A stretch of 47,980 bases of DNA from an uncultured Phycisphaerales bacterium (GCA_903857265.1 CAIODZ010000041.1:1-47980); one strand, 5' to 3'; positions 1 to 8,802 are shown, counted from the stretch's first letter. The notes: generated by a model not told the origin, from the letters alone. Made by a program: numbers and translations.

Positions 1-80
1 GTGAATCGGCCGCCGGCACTAACGTATCTCTTAAAGTTCCCTGCTTTGCTTTAATCGCTGAACTCTCCAACAACAGGTAA
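1..80 (-). other. Possible 5' part of a gene downstream of pstS (edge)
   Basis: Read on the minus strand, the bases after the pstS stop contain an open frame to the window edge, with a GGAGAG motif near position 60. No ATG is visible, so any start would be TTG, GTG or ATT. A phosphate permease gene such as pstC would be expected after pstS, but too little sequence is present to identify it. The strand and context are the only support. Confidence 0.2.
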
Positions 81-899
81 TTAGTAGTTCGTCACAGGAA
101 CAAACCCCTTCGCTAAAATAATTTCCTGGCCCTTTTCGGTCAGATAGAATGTGCAAAACTTAAAGACCGTTGACCCAAGTTTTGGGTAGCCATTCGTGAA
201 CATAAACAAAGGTCTTGCGACAGGGTAAGTGCCGTTTGAAATGGTCTGCTTTGTCGGCGCAATACCGTCGATTTTTAACGCCTTGACGTCGATATCAACG
301 AAACCAATACCGACGTAGCTGATTGCCCCGGCGGTAGTTTTCACTCTAGCCTGTGCCTGTGGATTCGAATTGACGTATTCGACGTTACTGGCCAGCTTTT
401 CCTTTTCCATAATCTTCTCGTTGAACGTCTCGTATGTTCCCGACGACGTGTCTCTGCTTACAATCACTATTTCCGCATCAGGGCCGCCTATTTCTTTCCA
501 GTTCTTGGTTTTGCCCGAGTAAATATCACGCACCTGGGCCGTAGTCAGTGCGCTTACCGTATTCGACGGATGCACGATAATGCATACGCCGTCCATAGCA
601 ATCGCGTGTGCGACCGGCAATACGTTGTGGTCAACGGCACTTTTGAATTCTTTGTCCTTCATAAACCGGCTCAAAGTCGCTATGTCGCACCTGCTGTCAA
701 TTAGTGCGGCAGCCCCGTCGCCGCTGCCGGTCTTTTTAACGGTAATCTCAAGGCCGGGGTTGGTCCTCATAAAATATTCCGCGAAAGCATCCGCAATCGG
801 GCCTACGGTCGTCGAGCCGTCGATTTGCAGTGTCTCCGCCCGAACCAGACCAGTGGCTGCGAGCATCAGTAAAGCCAAACTACACACCAATCTCTTCAT
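81..899 (-). CDS. pstS: Phosphate ABC transporter substrate-binding protein PstS
   Basis: 272 aa. An N-terminal signal peptide (about residues 1-21, ending near LVRAE) exports the protein, and the mature part has the PstS fold. Recognisable stretches are IDGSTTVGPIADAF near the start, the phosphate-contacting TGSGDGAAAL, SRDTSSGTYETF and a C-terminal region with GAISYVGIGF. It should capture inorganic phosphate outside the inner membrane and pass it to a PstCAB permease, which is not in the window. The ATG at 899 has an AAGGAG ribosome site. Upstream are four 11-bp-spaced PHO hexamers, so induction by PhoB at low phosphate is expected. The porin and phoBR behind it complete a phosphate-starvation locus. 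Identification is secure at family level. Confidence 0.95.
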   Translation of the reverse strand: MKRLVCSLALLMLAATGLVRAETLQIDGSTTVGPIADAFAEYFMRTNPGLEITVKKTGSGDGAAALIDSRCDIATLSRFMKDKEFKSAVDHNVLPVAHAIAMDGVCIIVHPSNTVSALTTAQVRDIYSGKTKNWKEIGGPDAEIVIVSRDTSSGTYETFNEKIMEKEKLASNVEYVNSNPQAQARVKTTAGAISYVGIGFVDIDVKALKIDGIAPTKQTISNGTYPVARPLFMFTNGYPKLGSTVFKFCTFYLTEKGQEIILAKGFVPVTNY

Positions 900-920
900 T
901 TTTTTGTCTCCTTCTCACTT

Positions 921-974
921 AGTTTAAGCGAACATTGTTAAAATTATGTTAATAATTGGTTAATCTTTCGTTAG
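921..974 (-). promoter_or_regulatory. PHO box and promoter of pstS
   Basis: On the minus strand, four hexamers resembling TTAACA stand exactly 11 bp apart. Their plus-strand positions are 969-974 (CTAACG), 958-963 (TTAACC), 947-952 (TTAACA) and 936-941 (TTAACA). A possible -10 (TAAACT) lies at 921-926, 9 nt from the last hexamer. This matches the known Gram-positive PhoP box layout (TTAACA, 5-bp spacer). Binding by the PhoB encoded at 4216-4899 is inferred. Confidence 0.8.
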
Positions 975-986
975 AGTAAATCATCT

Positions 987-2267
987 TTAAAACTTGAACA
1001 CCAAATCCGCCTGTAGCCGGCGATATTTATCGTTCGTGGTTATATTTTCATCGATGAAGTAGCTCAGGCCGGTCTGGAAATTCTTCGCTAATTGATAGGT
1101 GAAGTTGAACCAGTGCCCCCTGGCATTTGTGCCGCCGCCGTTGAAATCGGAATCGTTGAATTGGCCTACTACGGCATCGGACTGAACTTCACGATAGTTA
1201 TAGCCGAGCTGCCATGAGCCGGGGTCTTTGGCCTTGTTAAATGTGGTCCCGATAAGCCATGCATTGTTAATTGAACCGGGCGCATCCGTGTTATAAGCAA
1301 CGTCGCCATACACTGCGACCGGATAATCCGCGATTTTAGTGCCGTATTCCGCGAATCCCTCGACGATGTCATAACCATATTTGTAAGTTCCACCAGAAGA
1401 GGTATTGCCGAAGAAACTGTTCTTGCCCCACGTCGAGCTAACGTTGGGTTCATCCTCGATATGCCCGTATGTGTAATAGCTCATGCCGCCCAGCAGGTAA
1501 CTCTTGTTCTCAAACGTATTCTTCAGATAACCCTGTATCCCCCACAGCGACGTAGAAGCCGCAACTGCGGTATCGGGATTATCAGGATTTCCAACCCAGA
1601 ATCCGCCGCCGTTGATATATGCCTTTAACGAATCGCTAAGAGGCATCTCATATTTGACGGCCAGTCCTTCCGGGTTCAAATCGTCATCCCAGATTAACTG
1701 GTTGTCGCCGACGCGGTAGAATGGCTTGGGCATTTTGCCGCCTATGAAGTCGAAACCCGTTATAGCTTTAGGATGCCAGTCAAAGTATGCCTGGTCCAGC
1801 CAAATCGGTTTTTTGCTGAAAGCATCCCCCTCGGTCTGGTTAGTCGAGACAGGGTCTCCGTTCGACCCGCTGCCAAGCCGGAAACCGACGTCAACCTCAT
1901 CATTGATTTTGTCATAAATTCCAACCCTGGCGCGAAGCCGGTTTCGTTCTATGCTGTCGCTTTCGCCCTTGCTCGACCATTTACCTTTGCTCCGTGAATC
2001 AATCCCCTCGTAGCGGTATCGCAAATCGCCGCTGATTTTCATGTTCTCCACCCACTTGATACTGTCCGGCAATTTTGCCTGTTTCTGCTCTACGGCCTTG
2101 TTTACCTCCTCGGCGACGACCTTCTTCTGCTGCGCTTCCATCTGGTCTAATCTGGCCTGCATATCAGCTATTTGCTTTTTCATATCGCTGATTTCGTCCG
2201 CCCTGGCGCTGCAGGCGAAAACCAGGCCCAGCAGCAGACAACCACAAATCATCCTTAATTTATTCAT
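987..2267 (-). CDS. Putative outer-membrane porin, phosphate-regulated
   Basis: 426 aa from the ATG at 2267, which has GGAGG 8 nt upstream; a GTG at 2282 is in frame but overlaps that ribosome site, so I reject it. The protein has a signal peptide, then a coiled-coil segment (about residues 25-65, rich in K/E/Q with MKKQIADMQARLDQME), then a beta-barrel-like region with alternating aromatic and polar residues. It ends in phenylalanine (VFKF), the usual outer-membrane insertion signal. The N-terminal coiled coil resembles the periplasmic or peptidoglycan-binding part of planctomycete and OprP-type porins. A PHO box upstream suggests it admits phosphate or phosphorylated compounds during starvation. 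Substrate selectivity is an inference from regulation and neighbours only. Confidence 0.82.
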   Translation of the reverse strand: MNKLRMICGCLLLGLVFACSARADEISDMKKQIADMQARLDQMEAQQKKVVAEEVNKAVEQKQAKLPDSIKWVENMKISGDLRYRYEGIDSRSKGKWSSKGESDSIERNRLRARVGIYDKINDEVDVGFRLGSGSNGDPVSTNQTEGDAFSKKPIWLDQAYFDWHPKAITGFDFIGGKMPKPFYRVGDNQLIWDDDLNPEGLAVKYEMPLSDSLKAYINGGGFWVGNPDNPDTAVAASTSLWGIQGYLKNTFENKSYLLGGMSYYTYGHIEDEPNVSSTWGKNSFFGNTSSGGTYKYGYDIVEGFAEYGTKIADYPVAVYGDVAYNTDAPGSINNAWLIGTTFNKAKDPGSWQLGYNYREVQSDAVVGQFNDSDFNGGGTNARGHWFNFTYQLAKNFQTGLSYFIDENITTNDKYRRLQADLVFKF

Positions 2268-2352
2268 TACTCGTACCTCCACAAAACACTTTTTTATTGC
2301 TTGAACGCTGACCCGAGACCACCCCGGATGGCGACGTACCCGTTTAGGTAAA

Positions 2353-2406
2353 ATATTATTTTGGCTTCGCTAAAGGCCGGTTAGATTGATGTTAGAATTG
2401 TGTTAA
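2353..2406 (-). promoter_or_regulatory. PHO box and promoter of the porin gene
   Basis: Minus-strand hexamers at 2401-2406 (TTAACA), 2390-2395 (CTAACA) and 2379-2384 (CTAACC) are spaced by exactly 11 bp. A degenerate fourth (TTAGCG) is at 2368-2373. A -10 candidate TAATAT occupies 2353-2358, 9 nt beyond the fourth hexamer, the same geometry as at pstS. The start codon is about 85 nt further on, so the mRNA has a leader. Confidence 0.75.
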
Positions 2407-2431
2407 TTAGGGGAATATTGGAGTAAGCCGA

Positions 2432-2453
2432 GAAAATGCCTATTTAATAGGCA
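2432..2453 (-). terminator. Weak terminator at the end of phoBR
   Basis: A 7-bp inverted repeat (TGCCTAT / ATAGGCA, 2437-2453) overlaps the phoR stop codon and is followed on the minus strand by ATTTTC. The stem is short and the U tract is poor, so this is a tentative factor-independent terminator. Confidence 0.35.
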
Positions 2454-4212
2454 GGTGAATAGTGAAGGTGCTGCCCTGGCCGGGGGTGCTTTCGACGGAA
2501 ACCTTCCCCCCGTGAAGATTGGTGATGTGCTTGACTATCGCAAGGCCAAGGCCCGTTCCGCCGAGTTTCCTTGTGCGGGCTTTGTCAACGACATAGAACC
2601 GCTCGAATAGGCGAGAAAGATGACTCTTTTCTATACCGCAGCCCGAATCTTTCACCACGATTGTCACGTCCTTGTCGTCTTTTCTGGCGATTATCTGAAT
2701 CGTGCTTTCAGCGGGGCTATATTTAATAGCATTATCAACAAGATTCAAAACTGCCTGCTCAAGCAAAGTCGGATTTATCAATGCCTCCAAATCATCATCG
2801 CAATCAATCTCGATTTTTATTTTCTTGTCGCCTGCCTTCGGGCCGGAAAGCTCAACAGCCGATTCCAGCACGGGCCTGATTTTCAAATGCTCCCTCGCAA
2901 TCATTCTCGTCTGGCCGTCCTCTTCCAGGCGGGACAAGCTCAGCAAATCTTCTATAATCGCCATCAATCTGTCCGTATGACCCGCTATGATTTTGAGAAA
3001 CCGCTGCGCCTGTTCGGGTTCGTTAATGGCGCCGTCTAAGAGCGTCTCAACAAATCCTTTGATGGAAGTAATCGGCGTCCTCAACTCGTGAGAGACGTTG
3101 GCCACAAAGTCGCGCCTGATATTTTCCAGCCGCTGCATCCTCGTCATATCGCTCAATACAATAACGGCCCCGCTCTTATTGCCCTGATGGTCGGTAAGGT
3201 ATGTGCCTCTCGCCCGCAGCGAAACGGGCGGTTCTGCAGACAGGGTAATATCCTCTTCAGTTGGTGCAGAAGACATCAGGGTATATCGCATAAATCGCTG
3301 GATATCCACATTTCTGATGACCTCTTCAATACTGTGCCCCGTGGCCGAGACGACATCTATCTCAAGAAGCAGCGCCGCCTTTTTATTGATGCTCATGACT
3401 CGTCCGTCCGAGTCCACGGCTATCACGCCTTCAGCCATACTGCTTAAAATAGCTTCAAGCTGATTCTTCTGGTTTGTTATGGTTTCGATTGTTCGCTTTA
3501 GACGGTCTGCGGTTTCGTTAAGCGCCCCGGCAAGCTCGGCTAATTCCTCAGAATCGGGCACAGGGACCCTGTGGTCTAACTGACCTGCCGCAAACCGCTT
3601 CGCGGCGTCCTTCATTTGTTCGATGGGCCGGGTTATTTTTCGTGATACGACCAAAGTTACGCCAGCCGCGCAAATCGCTGCCCCGATGACACCCCACGCG
3701 ATTTTTGCGTAAATATCATTCAGCGCCTTGTCAACGGCGATAACCGAAAGCGACCCGCGAACTACAGCGATTGTTTGCTCCTGCTCTTTGAGAGGCACAG
3801 CGATATACATCATATTTTTGCCTAAGGTGTCGCTGAATCGCACGGACCTACCGGTCTGTCCGTTCATCGCCCGCCTAAATTCAGGACGGTCCGCGTGATT
3901 TTCCATTTTGGCCGGCTGCTGGTCCGAATCGCCGACAACCCGGCCGTCGGGAAGTATCATCGTAAGCCGAATCCCGGCAGTTTGACCAAGTAATTTGCAT
4001 AACTGGTCAACCTCGTCGAAATTTTTCTGGTTCACAGCGGGCAAAATCTGCCGGCCTGCAAGCCAGCTCCTTGATTCGAGATTTTGTGCAATCTCATCGT
4101 AATAAAACCAGCGGAATGAATAAGACGCGTACCAGCTTGAAAGAACGAGCGCCAGAATAGTAATTATCAGGTAGGGAAGATAAAGCTGCCAAAGCAGCCG
4201 CTTCTTTGCCAT
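2440..4212 (-). CDS. phoR: Phosphate-regulon sensor histidine kinase PhoR
   Basis: 590 aa membrane kinase. A first transmembrane helix spans about residues 10-30, an extracytoplasmic sensor region about 35-168, and a second helix about 170-190. HAMP follows (about 190-245), then PAS (about 250-360), and HisKA with the phospho-accepting H375 in VSHELRTP. The ATPase domain has N box (NLVDNAIKYSP), G1 (DSGCGIE) and G2 (GGTGLGLAIVKH). Its gene starts 3 nt after the phoB stop, so the two are co-transcribed and probably translationally coupled. It should autophosphorylate and set the PhoB phosphorylation state according to phosphate supply. The large extracytoplasmic sensor domain is more like Bacillus PhoR than E. 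coli PhoR. phoU is separated, at 11788-12450. Confidence 0.92.
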   Translation of the reverse strand: MAKKRLLWQLYLPYLIITILALVLSSWYASYSFRWFYYDEIAQNLESRSWLAGRQILPAVNQKNFDEVDQLCKLLGQTAGIRLTMILPDGRVVGDSDQQPAKMENHADRPEFRRAMNGQTGRSVRFSDTLGKNMMYIAVPLKEQEQTIAVVRGSLSVIAVDKALNDIYAKIAWGVIGAAICAAGVTLVVSRKITRPIEQMKDAAKRFAAGQLDHRVPVPDSEELAELAGALNETADRLKRTIETITNQKNQLEAILSSMAEGVIAVDSDGRVMSINKKAALLLEIDVVSATGHSIEEVIRNVDIQRFMRYTLMSSAPTEEDITLSAEPPVSLRARGTYLTDHQGNKSGAVIVLSDMTRMQRLENIRRDFVANVSHELRTPITSIKGFVETLLDGAINEPEQAQRFLKIIAGHTDRLMAIIEDLLSLSRLEEDGQTRMIAREHLKIRPVLESAVELSGPKAGDKKIKIEIDCDDDLEALINPTLLEQAVLNLVDNAIKYSPAESTIQIIARKDDKDVTIVVKDSGCGIEKSHLSRLFERFYVVDKARTRKLGGTGLGLAIVKHITNLHGGKVSVESTPGQGSTFTIHLPIK

Positions 4213-4215
4213 CCA

Positions 4216-4899
4216 TTAGTCCTTGAAACGATAGCCCACGCCTCTTACGGTCTCAATGTATTTTCCGAACTGGCCGAGCTTGCGCCTTAAAGAAACAATC
4301 TGGACATCCACGGCCCGGTCGGTAACAACATAATTATTCCCGCGAATCGCGTCAACTATATTGTATCTGCTCAGCACCAATCCCGGTTTCCTCGCCAGCG
4401 TGTAAAGAATCATAAACTCCGTAAAGGTCAATTCAACCAGCTTGTTTTTGAGTTTCACCTCGTATCGGGCGGGGTCTATGGTCAAATCGTGAATCTTGAC
4501 AGGCGTATTTTCCTGCTTTGCCGCTGTTGCTCTGTATAGAATCCGCCTAACCCTTGCGATAAGGACCTTTGGGCTAAACGGCTTTGTAACATAGTCATCC
4601 GCGCCGACCTCCAGGCCGGAGACAACATCGGACTCCTCACCTTTGGCGGTAAGCATTATTATGGGTATCGAGCTGGTTTTAGAATCGGCCTTAAGCTGCC
4701 TGCAAACCTCGATACCGTCTATCCCAGGCAGCATACGGTCAAGCAGTATAGCGCTGGGCGGGTTGGCTTTCGCCTTTTTCAGTGCCTCTTCGCCGGTAAT
4801 GGCCGTTTCAACTTTGAATCCTTCTTTGTTAAAGTTATACCGCACCAGTTCCAGCACATCTTCTTCGTCATCTACAGCAAGTATGCTTCCTCTAACCAC
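4216..4899 (-). CDS. phoB: Phosphate-regulon response regulator PhoB (OmpR/PhoB family)
   Basis: 227 aa with two domains. The receiver domain (about 1-120) has acidic residues in VDDEED, the phospho-acceptor D54 in LLDRMLPG, and the lysine of VTKPFSP. A winged-helix DNA-binding domain follows, with the recognition segment near TDRAVDVQIVSLRRKLG and the C-terminal RGVGYRF hairpin. The start is GTG at 4899, behind a GGGAT purine stretch; no ATG gives a better length. It should bind the PHO boxes in this window, including its own at 4944-4982, giving positive autoregulation. The partner kinase phoR follows directly. Confidence 0.93.
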   Translation of the reverse strand: MVRGSILAVDDEEDVLELVRYNFNKEGFKVETAITGEEALKKAKANPPSAILLDRMLPGIDGIEVCRQLKADSKTSSIPIIMLTAKGEESDVVSGLEVGADDYVTKPFSPKVLIARVRRILYRATAAKQENTPVKIHDLTIDPARYEVKLKNKLVELTFTEFMILYTLARKPGLVLSRYNIVDAIRGNNYVVTDRAVDVQIVSLRRKLGQFGKYIETVRGVGYRFKD

Positions 4900-4926
4900 T
4901 TGTATCCCTTTCCCTATATTTTCTGA

Positions 4927-4982
4927 ATAGTATCCGCTGTCTATGTTAGCAAATGATTAGCTTAATGTAAAAACTTTGTTAA
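4927..4982 (-). promoter_or_regulatory. PHO box and promoter of phoBR
   Basis: Minus-strand hexamers at 4977-4982 (TTAACA), 4966-4971 (TTTACA), 4955-4960 (CTAATC) and 4944-4949 (CTAACA) are each 11 bp apart. A -10 candidate TACTAT is at 4927-4932, 11 nt past the last hexamer. The arrangement repeats that of pstS and the porin, so autoregulation by PhoB is likely. Confidence 0.75.
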
Positions 4983-5136
4983 ACCGAATCATTATACTAT
5001 GACCTTAAACACAACCGCTAATCCCGCTAAAGGTTGAAAAGGCGGTGCGATACGATTAAAAATGATGATGCACAGGATGTTATCAGGACTGAGCGGTTTC
5101 GTGGTTTTGTTACGGCAAAGCAATGCGAAGCCTTAG

Positions 5137-5219
5137 TGGGCCGGGGAGGATTCGAACCTCCGTAGACTTTCGCCAGCGGATTTACAGTCCGCTCCCTTTA
5201 GCCGCTCGGGCACCGACCC
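5137..5219 (-). tRNA. tRNA-Tyr (anticodon GTA)
   Basis: 83 nt, minus strand. The acceptor stem pairs GGGTCGG with CCGGCCC (one G-U) and has discriminator A at 5137. The anticodon loop CTGTAAA gives GUA, which reads Tyr codons. A long variable arm, typical of bacterial tRNA-Tyr, and the TTCGAATC T-loop are present. CCA is not encoded (the next bases read CTA), so it must be added enzymatically. Confidence 0.95.
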
Positions 5220-5350
5220 ATACGATATTTATCAGGGTATTATTTACAATTTACGATTCCAGTCAAGGGATAAATGACAATCATCGATAATCGAAAAAAA
5301 TGAGACACGGAGATTGCTAAATGATGGTTGATAAATGATAATTTGCCGAT

Positions 5351-6562
5351 ATGGGCTGCTATGTTTATATTGCCGGGTTACTAATAATTTCGCAGTTGCT
5401 TTTTTCAACGCTGACGTTGAAAAATTACTTTTTCGCGCTGACCAAATACGATAAGAAGCACAAGCGTTATGCGCCTCGTGTCGCGCTGATAATACCCTGT
5501 AAAAACCTCGATGAGAATTTTGAGCAGAACATCGCCTCGTTTTACAGGCAGGACTACGAAAATTACCTTCTGTGGTTTGTAGTAGAGGATAAGGCCGACC
5601 CCGCATACGAGCAATTGCGCGGATTAAAGGACAAATTGGCATGGAGCACAAAGGCCGACGACGTCCAGGTGCTTATTGCCGGGGTTGGCCAGGAGTGCAG
5701 CCAGAAAATCCATAATCTTCTGTATGCTTATCGCCGGATTCCTAAAGATATTGAAACGCTGGCCTTTGCGGATTCGGATATTTGCGTCAAGCCGACCTGG
5801 CTGCATCATCTGGTTTATCCTCTTCGGCATCCTGAATCGAAAGGGGCGGCAACCGGCTATCGGTGGTTCGTTCCCAGGACAGGCAACCTTGCTACGCTTG
5901 CCTTATCAGCCGTAAACGCCAAGATTGCCCAGCTTATGGGCAACACGCCTTTCAATCACGCCTGGGGCGGGTCAATGGCGATTCATGTGCAGACCTTCAG
6001 GGAATTGGGCATTGAAAAACTCTGGCAAAAGGCTGTAAGCGATGATTATTCGCTGAGTTGCGCCGTGAAAGACGCTCATAAAAAAGTCGAATTCGTCCCC
6101 GGCTGTCTTGTGGCCACCTCGGAATCAACCACCTGGGCAAAATTATTCGAATTTGGTCGCAGGCAATTCGTTATCACGAAGGTTTACGCGCCGCAGATGT
6201 GGTCATTTGGTTTGTTCAGCGCGGTATATTCCGTTTTTGGGCTTTGGGGCGGGGCTGCCTTGGCGATTTACGCCGGAATCACACAGAATCATTATGTTTG
6301 GCTTTTTACCGCGGTGCCGGTCCTGTTTTTTATCACGCAGTTTACAAGGGCGATACTCAGGCAAAGTATGGCAAGCAAACTGCTCGCGGAGGACTGGCCC
6401 AGATTGAAAGTCGCGGCAATAGCCGATATTACGCTGTTTTGGCTCTGGTCGCTGCTTATGCTTGTTTTGATATTGTCTTCGGTTTTTGGCAGGACAATTC
6501 GCTGGCGCAGCATCCGGTATAAACTCATCAGTAAAACTGAGACGATTGTTCTGGGAACGTAG
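5351..6562 (+). CDS. Membrane glycosyltransferase, GT2/GT21-like
   Basis: 403 aa. An N-terminal hydrophobic helix (about 4-24) is followed by a GT-A domain starting at VALIIPCKN. The metal and sugar-nucleotide site is FADSDI, with GGSMAI and the catalytic-base region SDDYSLS further on. RRQFV sits where related enzymes have a Q/RxxRW motif. At least three transmembrane helices close the protein (about 285-380). This arrangement is that of the ceramide-glucosyltransferase and hopanoid HpnI family, which transfer a sugar from a nucleotide donor to a membrane lipid. The lipid acceptor cannot be read from sequence. There is no clear ribosome site before the ATG. The gene converges on the diguanylate cyclase with only 5 nt between them. 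Confidence 0.8.
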   Translation: MGCYVYIAGLLIISQLLFSTLTLKNYFFALTKYDKKHKRYAPRVALIIPCKNLDENFEQNIASFYRQDYENYLLWFVVEDKADPAYEQLRGLKDKLAWSTKADDVQVLIAGVGQECSQKIHNLLYAYRRIPKDIETLAFADSDICVKPTWLHHLVYPLRHPESKGAATGYRWFVPRTGNLATLALSAVNAKIAQLMGNTPFNHAWGGSMAIHVQTFRELGIEKLWQKAVSDDYSLSCAVKDAHKKVEFVPGCLVATSESTTWAKLFEFGRRQFVITKVYAPQMWSFGLFSAVYSVFGLWGGAALAIYAGITQNHYVWLFTAVPVLFFITQFTRAILRQSMASKLLAEDWPRLKVAAIADITLFWLWSLLMLVLILSSVFGRTIRWRSIRYKLISKTETIVLGT

Positions 6563-6567
6563 GGCAG

Positions 6568-7608
6568 TTACTTGATTTTATCGATGTCGTTTTCGGGCTG
6601 GCCCACGAGGTAAATCCTGTTTTTGCCGCTGCGTTTCGCTTCGAGAAGCGCCTGGTCTGCTTTTTCGAAAAGCTCCTCGGTTGTCGAGCCGTCTCTGTTC
6701 AAGCTTGCCAATCCACCGCTTATTGTCAGCACACCTCTGCCGTCCGGACCTAAAAACCGAAGGTTGGTCTTTTCAATTTCTCTGCGGAATCGTTTGGCGA
6801 TGAATATCACTTCTCCCGGATGGTCCGCGGCAAATAAACGTCTCTCGCCGCCGTCTGTTGGCTGCGGACATTGCGGGTCGTCCCAGAACACCACAGCGAA
6901 CTCATCGCCGCCCAGTCTCGCTACCATGTCGTGCTTTCGGCAGCATCGCCTCATTAAAAGAGATGCCTGCTTTAGCACCTCATCGCCCGCCGCGTGGCCG
7001 TAAACGTCGTTATAATGCTTGAAATCGTCTATGTCGAATATGAGTATGGTTACCCGCCCGTTATCTTTCTTTGCCCGGGCGATTATCTGTTTTGCAAATT
7101 CCCACAGGTATCTCCTGTTTTTAAGGCCCGTCAAATCGTCCTCGGTTGCAAGTTTTTCCAGCCGATTTATCTTTGCCAGAAGCGTTGTGTCGGTAACGGC
7201 CTGTTCTTTTCCGGCTACAGCCATAAGCGGGCCGCGACATACGATATTGTAAAGCCGTTCTGTTTGAATCGGGCAAATCAGGTAATCATCCGCCAAACTG
7301 GCCCCGTTGTTGCCTACCAGTTTTATCGCCTCCGGCTCTTCATGCATCCGCGCAAGCAGAAGGATTTTCGCATTTGTGTTTTCACGAAGCATGGACAGGC
7401 CATCTCGCAAATTGGTCGCTGTGCCTTTCATTACCACGGCAATTGCGGCGAAATTGGTCTTTCGGGCGGTTTCAATACCGTCGTGTATATTGCCGCAGAC
7501 CTGAATCGCGGGCTTGTCGGCTGGAATACCTCCCAAAACCGCTGATGTCGGATTGCCTATCAGCAGGATTCCGCCTGTGTCCATATTGCCCATTGCAGTT
7601 ACCATCAT
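6568..7608 (-). CDS. Diguanylate cyclase with degenerate receiver-like N-terminus
   Basis: 346 aa, no signal peptide. Residues about 12-125 look like a receiver fold (GILLIGNP, AKILLLA, YLICPIQ) but lack the acidic pocket and a phospho-acceptor Asp, so this is probably a pseudo-receiver. A GGDEF domain follows from about residue 152, starting DDLTGLKNRRYL. The active-site GGDEF is intact at 233-237, and the inhibitory RxxD site (RKHD, 224-227) lies 5 residues before it. It should make cyclic di-GMP from two GTP and be subject to product inhibition. An unusual insert of about 25 residues rich in P, Q and G follows the GGDEF strand. The ATG at 7608 has an AAGGGTG ribosome site. The input signal is unknown. 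Confidence 0.9.
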   Translation of the reverse strand: MMVTAMGNMDTGGILLIGNPTSAVLGGIPADKPAIQVCGNIHDGIETARKTNFAAIAVVMKGTATNLRDGLSMLRENTNAKILLLARMHEEPEAIKLVGNNGASLADDYLICPIQTERLYNIVCRGPLMAVAGKEQAVTDTTLLAKINRLEKLATEDDLTGLKNRRYLWEFAKQIIARAKKDNGRVTILIFDIDDFKHYNDVYGHAAGDEVLKQASLLMRRCCRKHDMVARLGGDEFAVVFWDDPQCPQPTDGGERRLFAADHPGEVIFIAKRFRREIEKTNLRFLGPDGRGVLTISGGLASLNRDGSTTEELFEKADQALLEAKRSGKNRIYLVGQPENDIDKIK

Positions 7609-7700
7609 TTATCACCCTTGACTCCGATAGGATATTATAGCAGAATTCCGCGTAAAATCAAATGCGGCGTTTCCAGGATAAAATTTACCCCTATAGCTTG

Positions 7701-8240
7701 CTAGAACTCAATCCCCTGTCTTGCGGCTGTGCCTTTATCAAACAGGTGTTTGATGTTTTTCATTTCTGTGACCAAATCGGCTAGGGCAATCAGTTCAGGT
7801 GTTGCCCCTCGGCCGGTAAGGATAATCTCAACGTGCGGGTCACGAGTTTCGATGAGTTTTTTCACATCTTCGATGCTCGCCAGTCCTTTTGAAATGCAGT
7901 AAACAATCTCATCGAGTATCAGAACATCAAATTCACGATTCATAGCCGATTTTGCAAGTCGTTCAATCGCATTGTAAATAGCTGTTTGTGCTGCCGATAT
8001 TGCCCTGGGGTCTTTGGGTGATTTCGCCATATCCCACTGGATATCGAGCGACTCGATTTTTACCGATGGCAGCGATGATAACGCAGTGCGCTCGCCGGTA
8101 CTTAAGCAGGGAGGTTTGAGAAATTGATAAATGAGAACTTTATTGCCCTGGCCAGCCGCGCGTAGAGCAAGCCCAAGGGCAGCGGTTGTCTTGCCCTTGC
8201 CATCCCCCGTATAAATCTGAACAAGCCCCTTTACAAGCAT
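7701..8240 (-). CDS. cobO: Corrinoid adenosyltransferase (CobO/BtuR type)
   Basis: 179 aa, the usual length for this family. The N-terminal P-loop is TGDGKGKTTAA, the variant characteristic of CobO/BtuR, and VLILDEIVYCI is the Walker B-like strand. It transfers the adenosyl group from ATP to reduced cob(I)alamin, making adenosylcobalamin. The gene lies 58 nt downstream of a flavin reductase on the same strand. That pairing is suggestive because cobalamin must be reduced before adenosylation, but the link is an inference. No cobalamin riboswitch is visible in the short gap. Confidence 0.93.
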   Translation of the reverse strand: MLVKGLVQIYTGDGKGKTTAALGLALRAAGQGNKVLIYQFLKPPCLSTGERTALSSLPSVKIESLDIQWDMAKSPKDPRAISAAQTAIYNAIERLAKSAMNREFDVLILDEIVYCISKGLASIEDVKKLIETRDPHVEIILTGRGATPELIALADLVTEMKNIKHLFDKGTAARQGIEF

Positions 8241-8298
8241 AGCAACATCATACGTCCAAATGTAGAAATTGGGAAATCAAAAACAGAGTGTCGATTAG

Positions 8299-8802
8299 TT
8301 ATCTCGCCGCGCCGACTTTGTGTCCTGTGCCTAAGGAATACAGGCGTTTTTTGGGCTTTTTATTTATATGTGCGCAGACGACCTCTCCGAAAAAGGTAAT
8401 ATGGTCGCCTGTGGCAATCTGCTTAACCAATCGGCATTCAAAATTCGCTACGGCATCGGTTAGCAAAACAGAGTCAATCTTTTTGGCAGGCGTGGTTTTG
8501 GTGTTAAACTGGGCAAGTTTGTCGGTGTCCCTGCCCGAATGTTCGCCGAAAAACAGGGCTGCTTTGGCCATATCGACCGATGGGTAAACCAGCGTAAAGC
8601 ATTTCGAATGGCGTATGCATTTAACGCTGTAATGGCCCTTATAGACGCCTATCGCCATCATCGCCGGCTCGTACGAGGCAATCATTGTCCAGCCCAGGGT
8701 GACAGGATTGGCCTTGCCATTTTTGTCCTTTGCCACTACAATGACAATCTGTTCGGGATATTTGGTTTTGTATGCTTTCTCGAAACTTACCTGCTTTTGC
8801 AT
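8299..8802 (-). CDS. Flavin reductase-like FMN-binding protein
   Basis: 167 aa from the ATG at 8802, which has GGAGA 7 nt upstream. The open frame continues far upstream, but that part only mirrors proC and is not coding. The protein has the split-barrel flavin-reductase fold: VVAKDKNGKANPVTLGWT near the N-terminus, then FTLVYPS, AALFFGEHSGRDTDK and DHITFFGEVVCAH. Members bind FMN and either reduce flavins with NAD(P)H or act as small flavoprotein reductases. It precedes cobO on the same strand, and a role in supplying reducing power for corrinoid reduction is possible but unproven. Confidence 0.85.
   Translation of the reverse strand: MQKQVSFEKAYKTKYPEQIVIVVAKDKNGKANPVTLGWTMIASYEPAMMAIGVYKGHYSVKCIRHSKCFTLVYPSVDMAKAALFFGEHSGRDTDKLAQFNTKTTPAKKIDSVLLTDAVANFECRLVKQIATGDHITFFGEVVCAHINKKPKKRLYSLGTGHKVGAAR

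Noticed and set aside
8241..8298. Possible cobalamin riboswitch before cobO
   Set aside because: Only 58 nt separate it from the flavin reductase and no B12-box-like sequence is visible.
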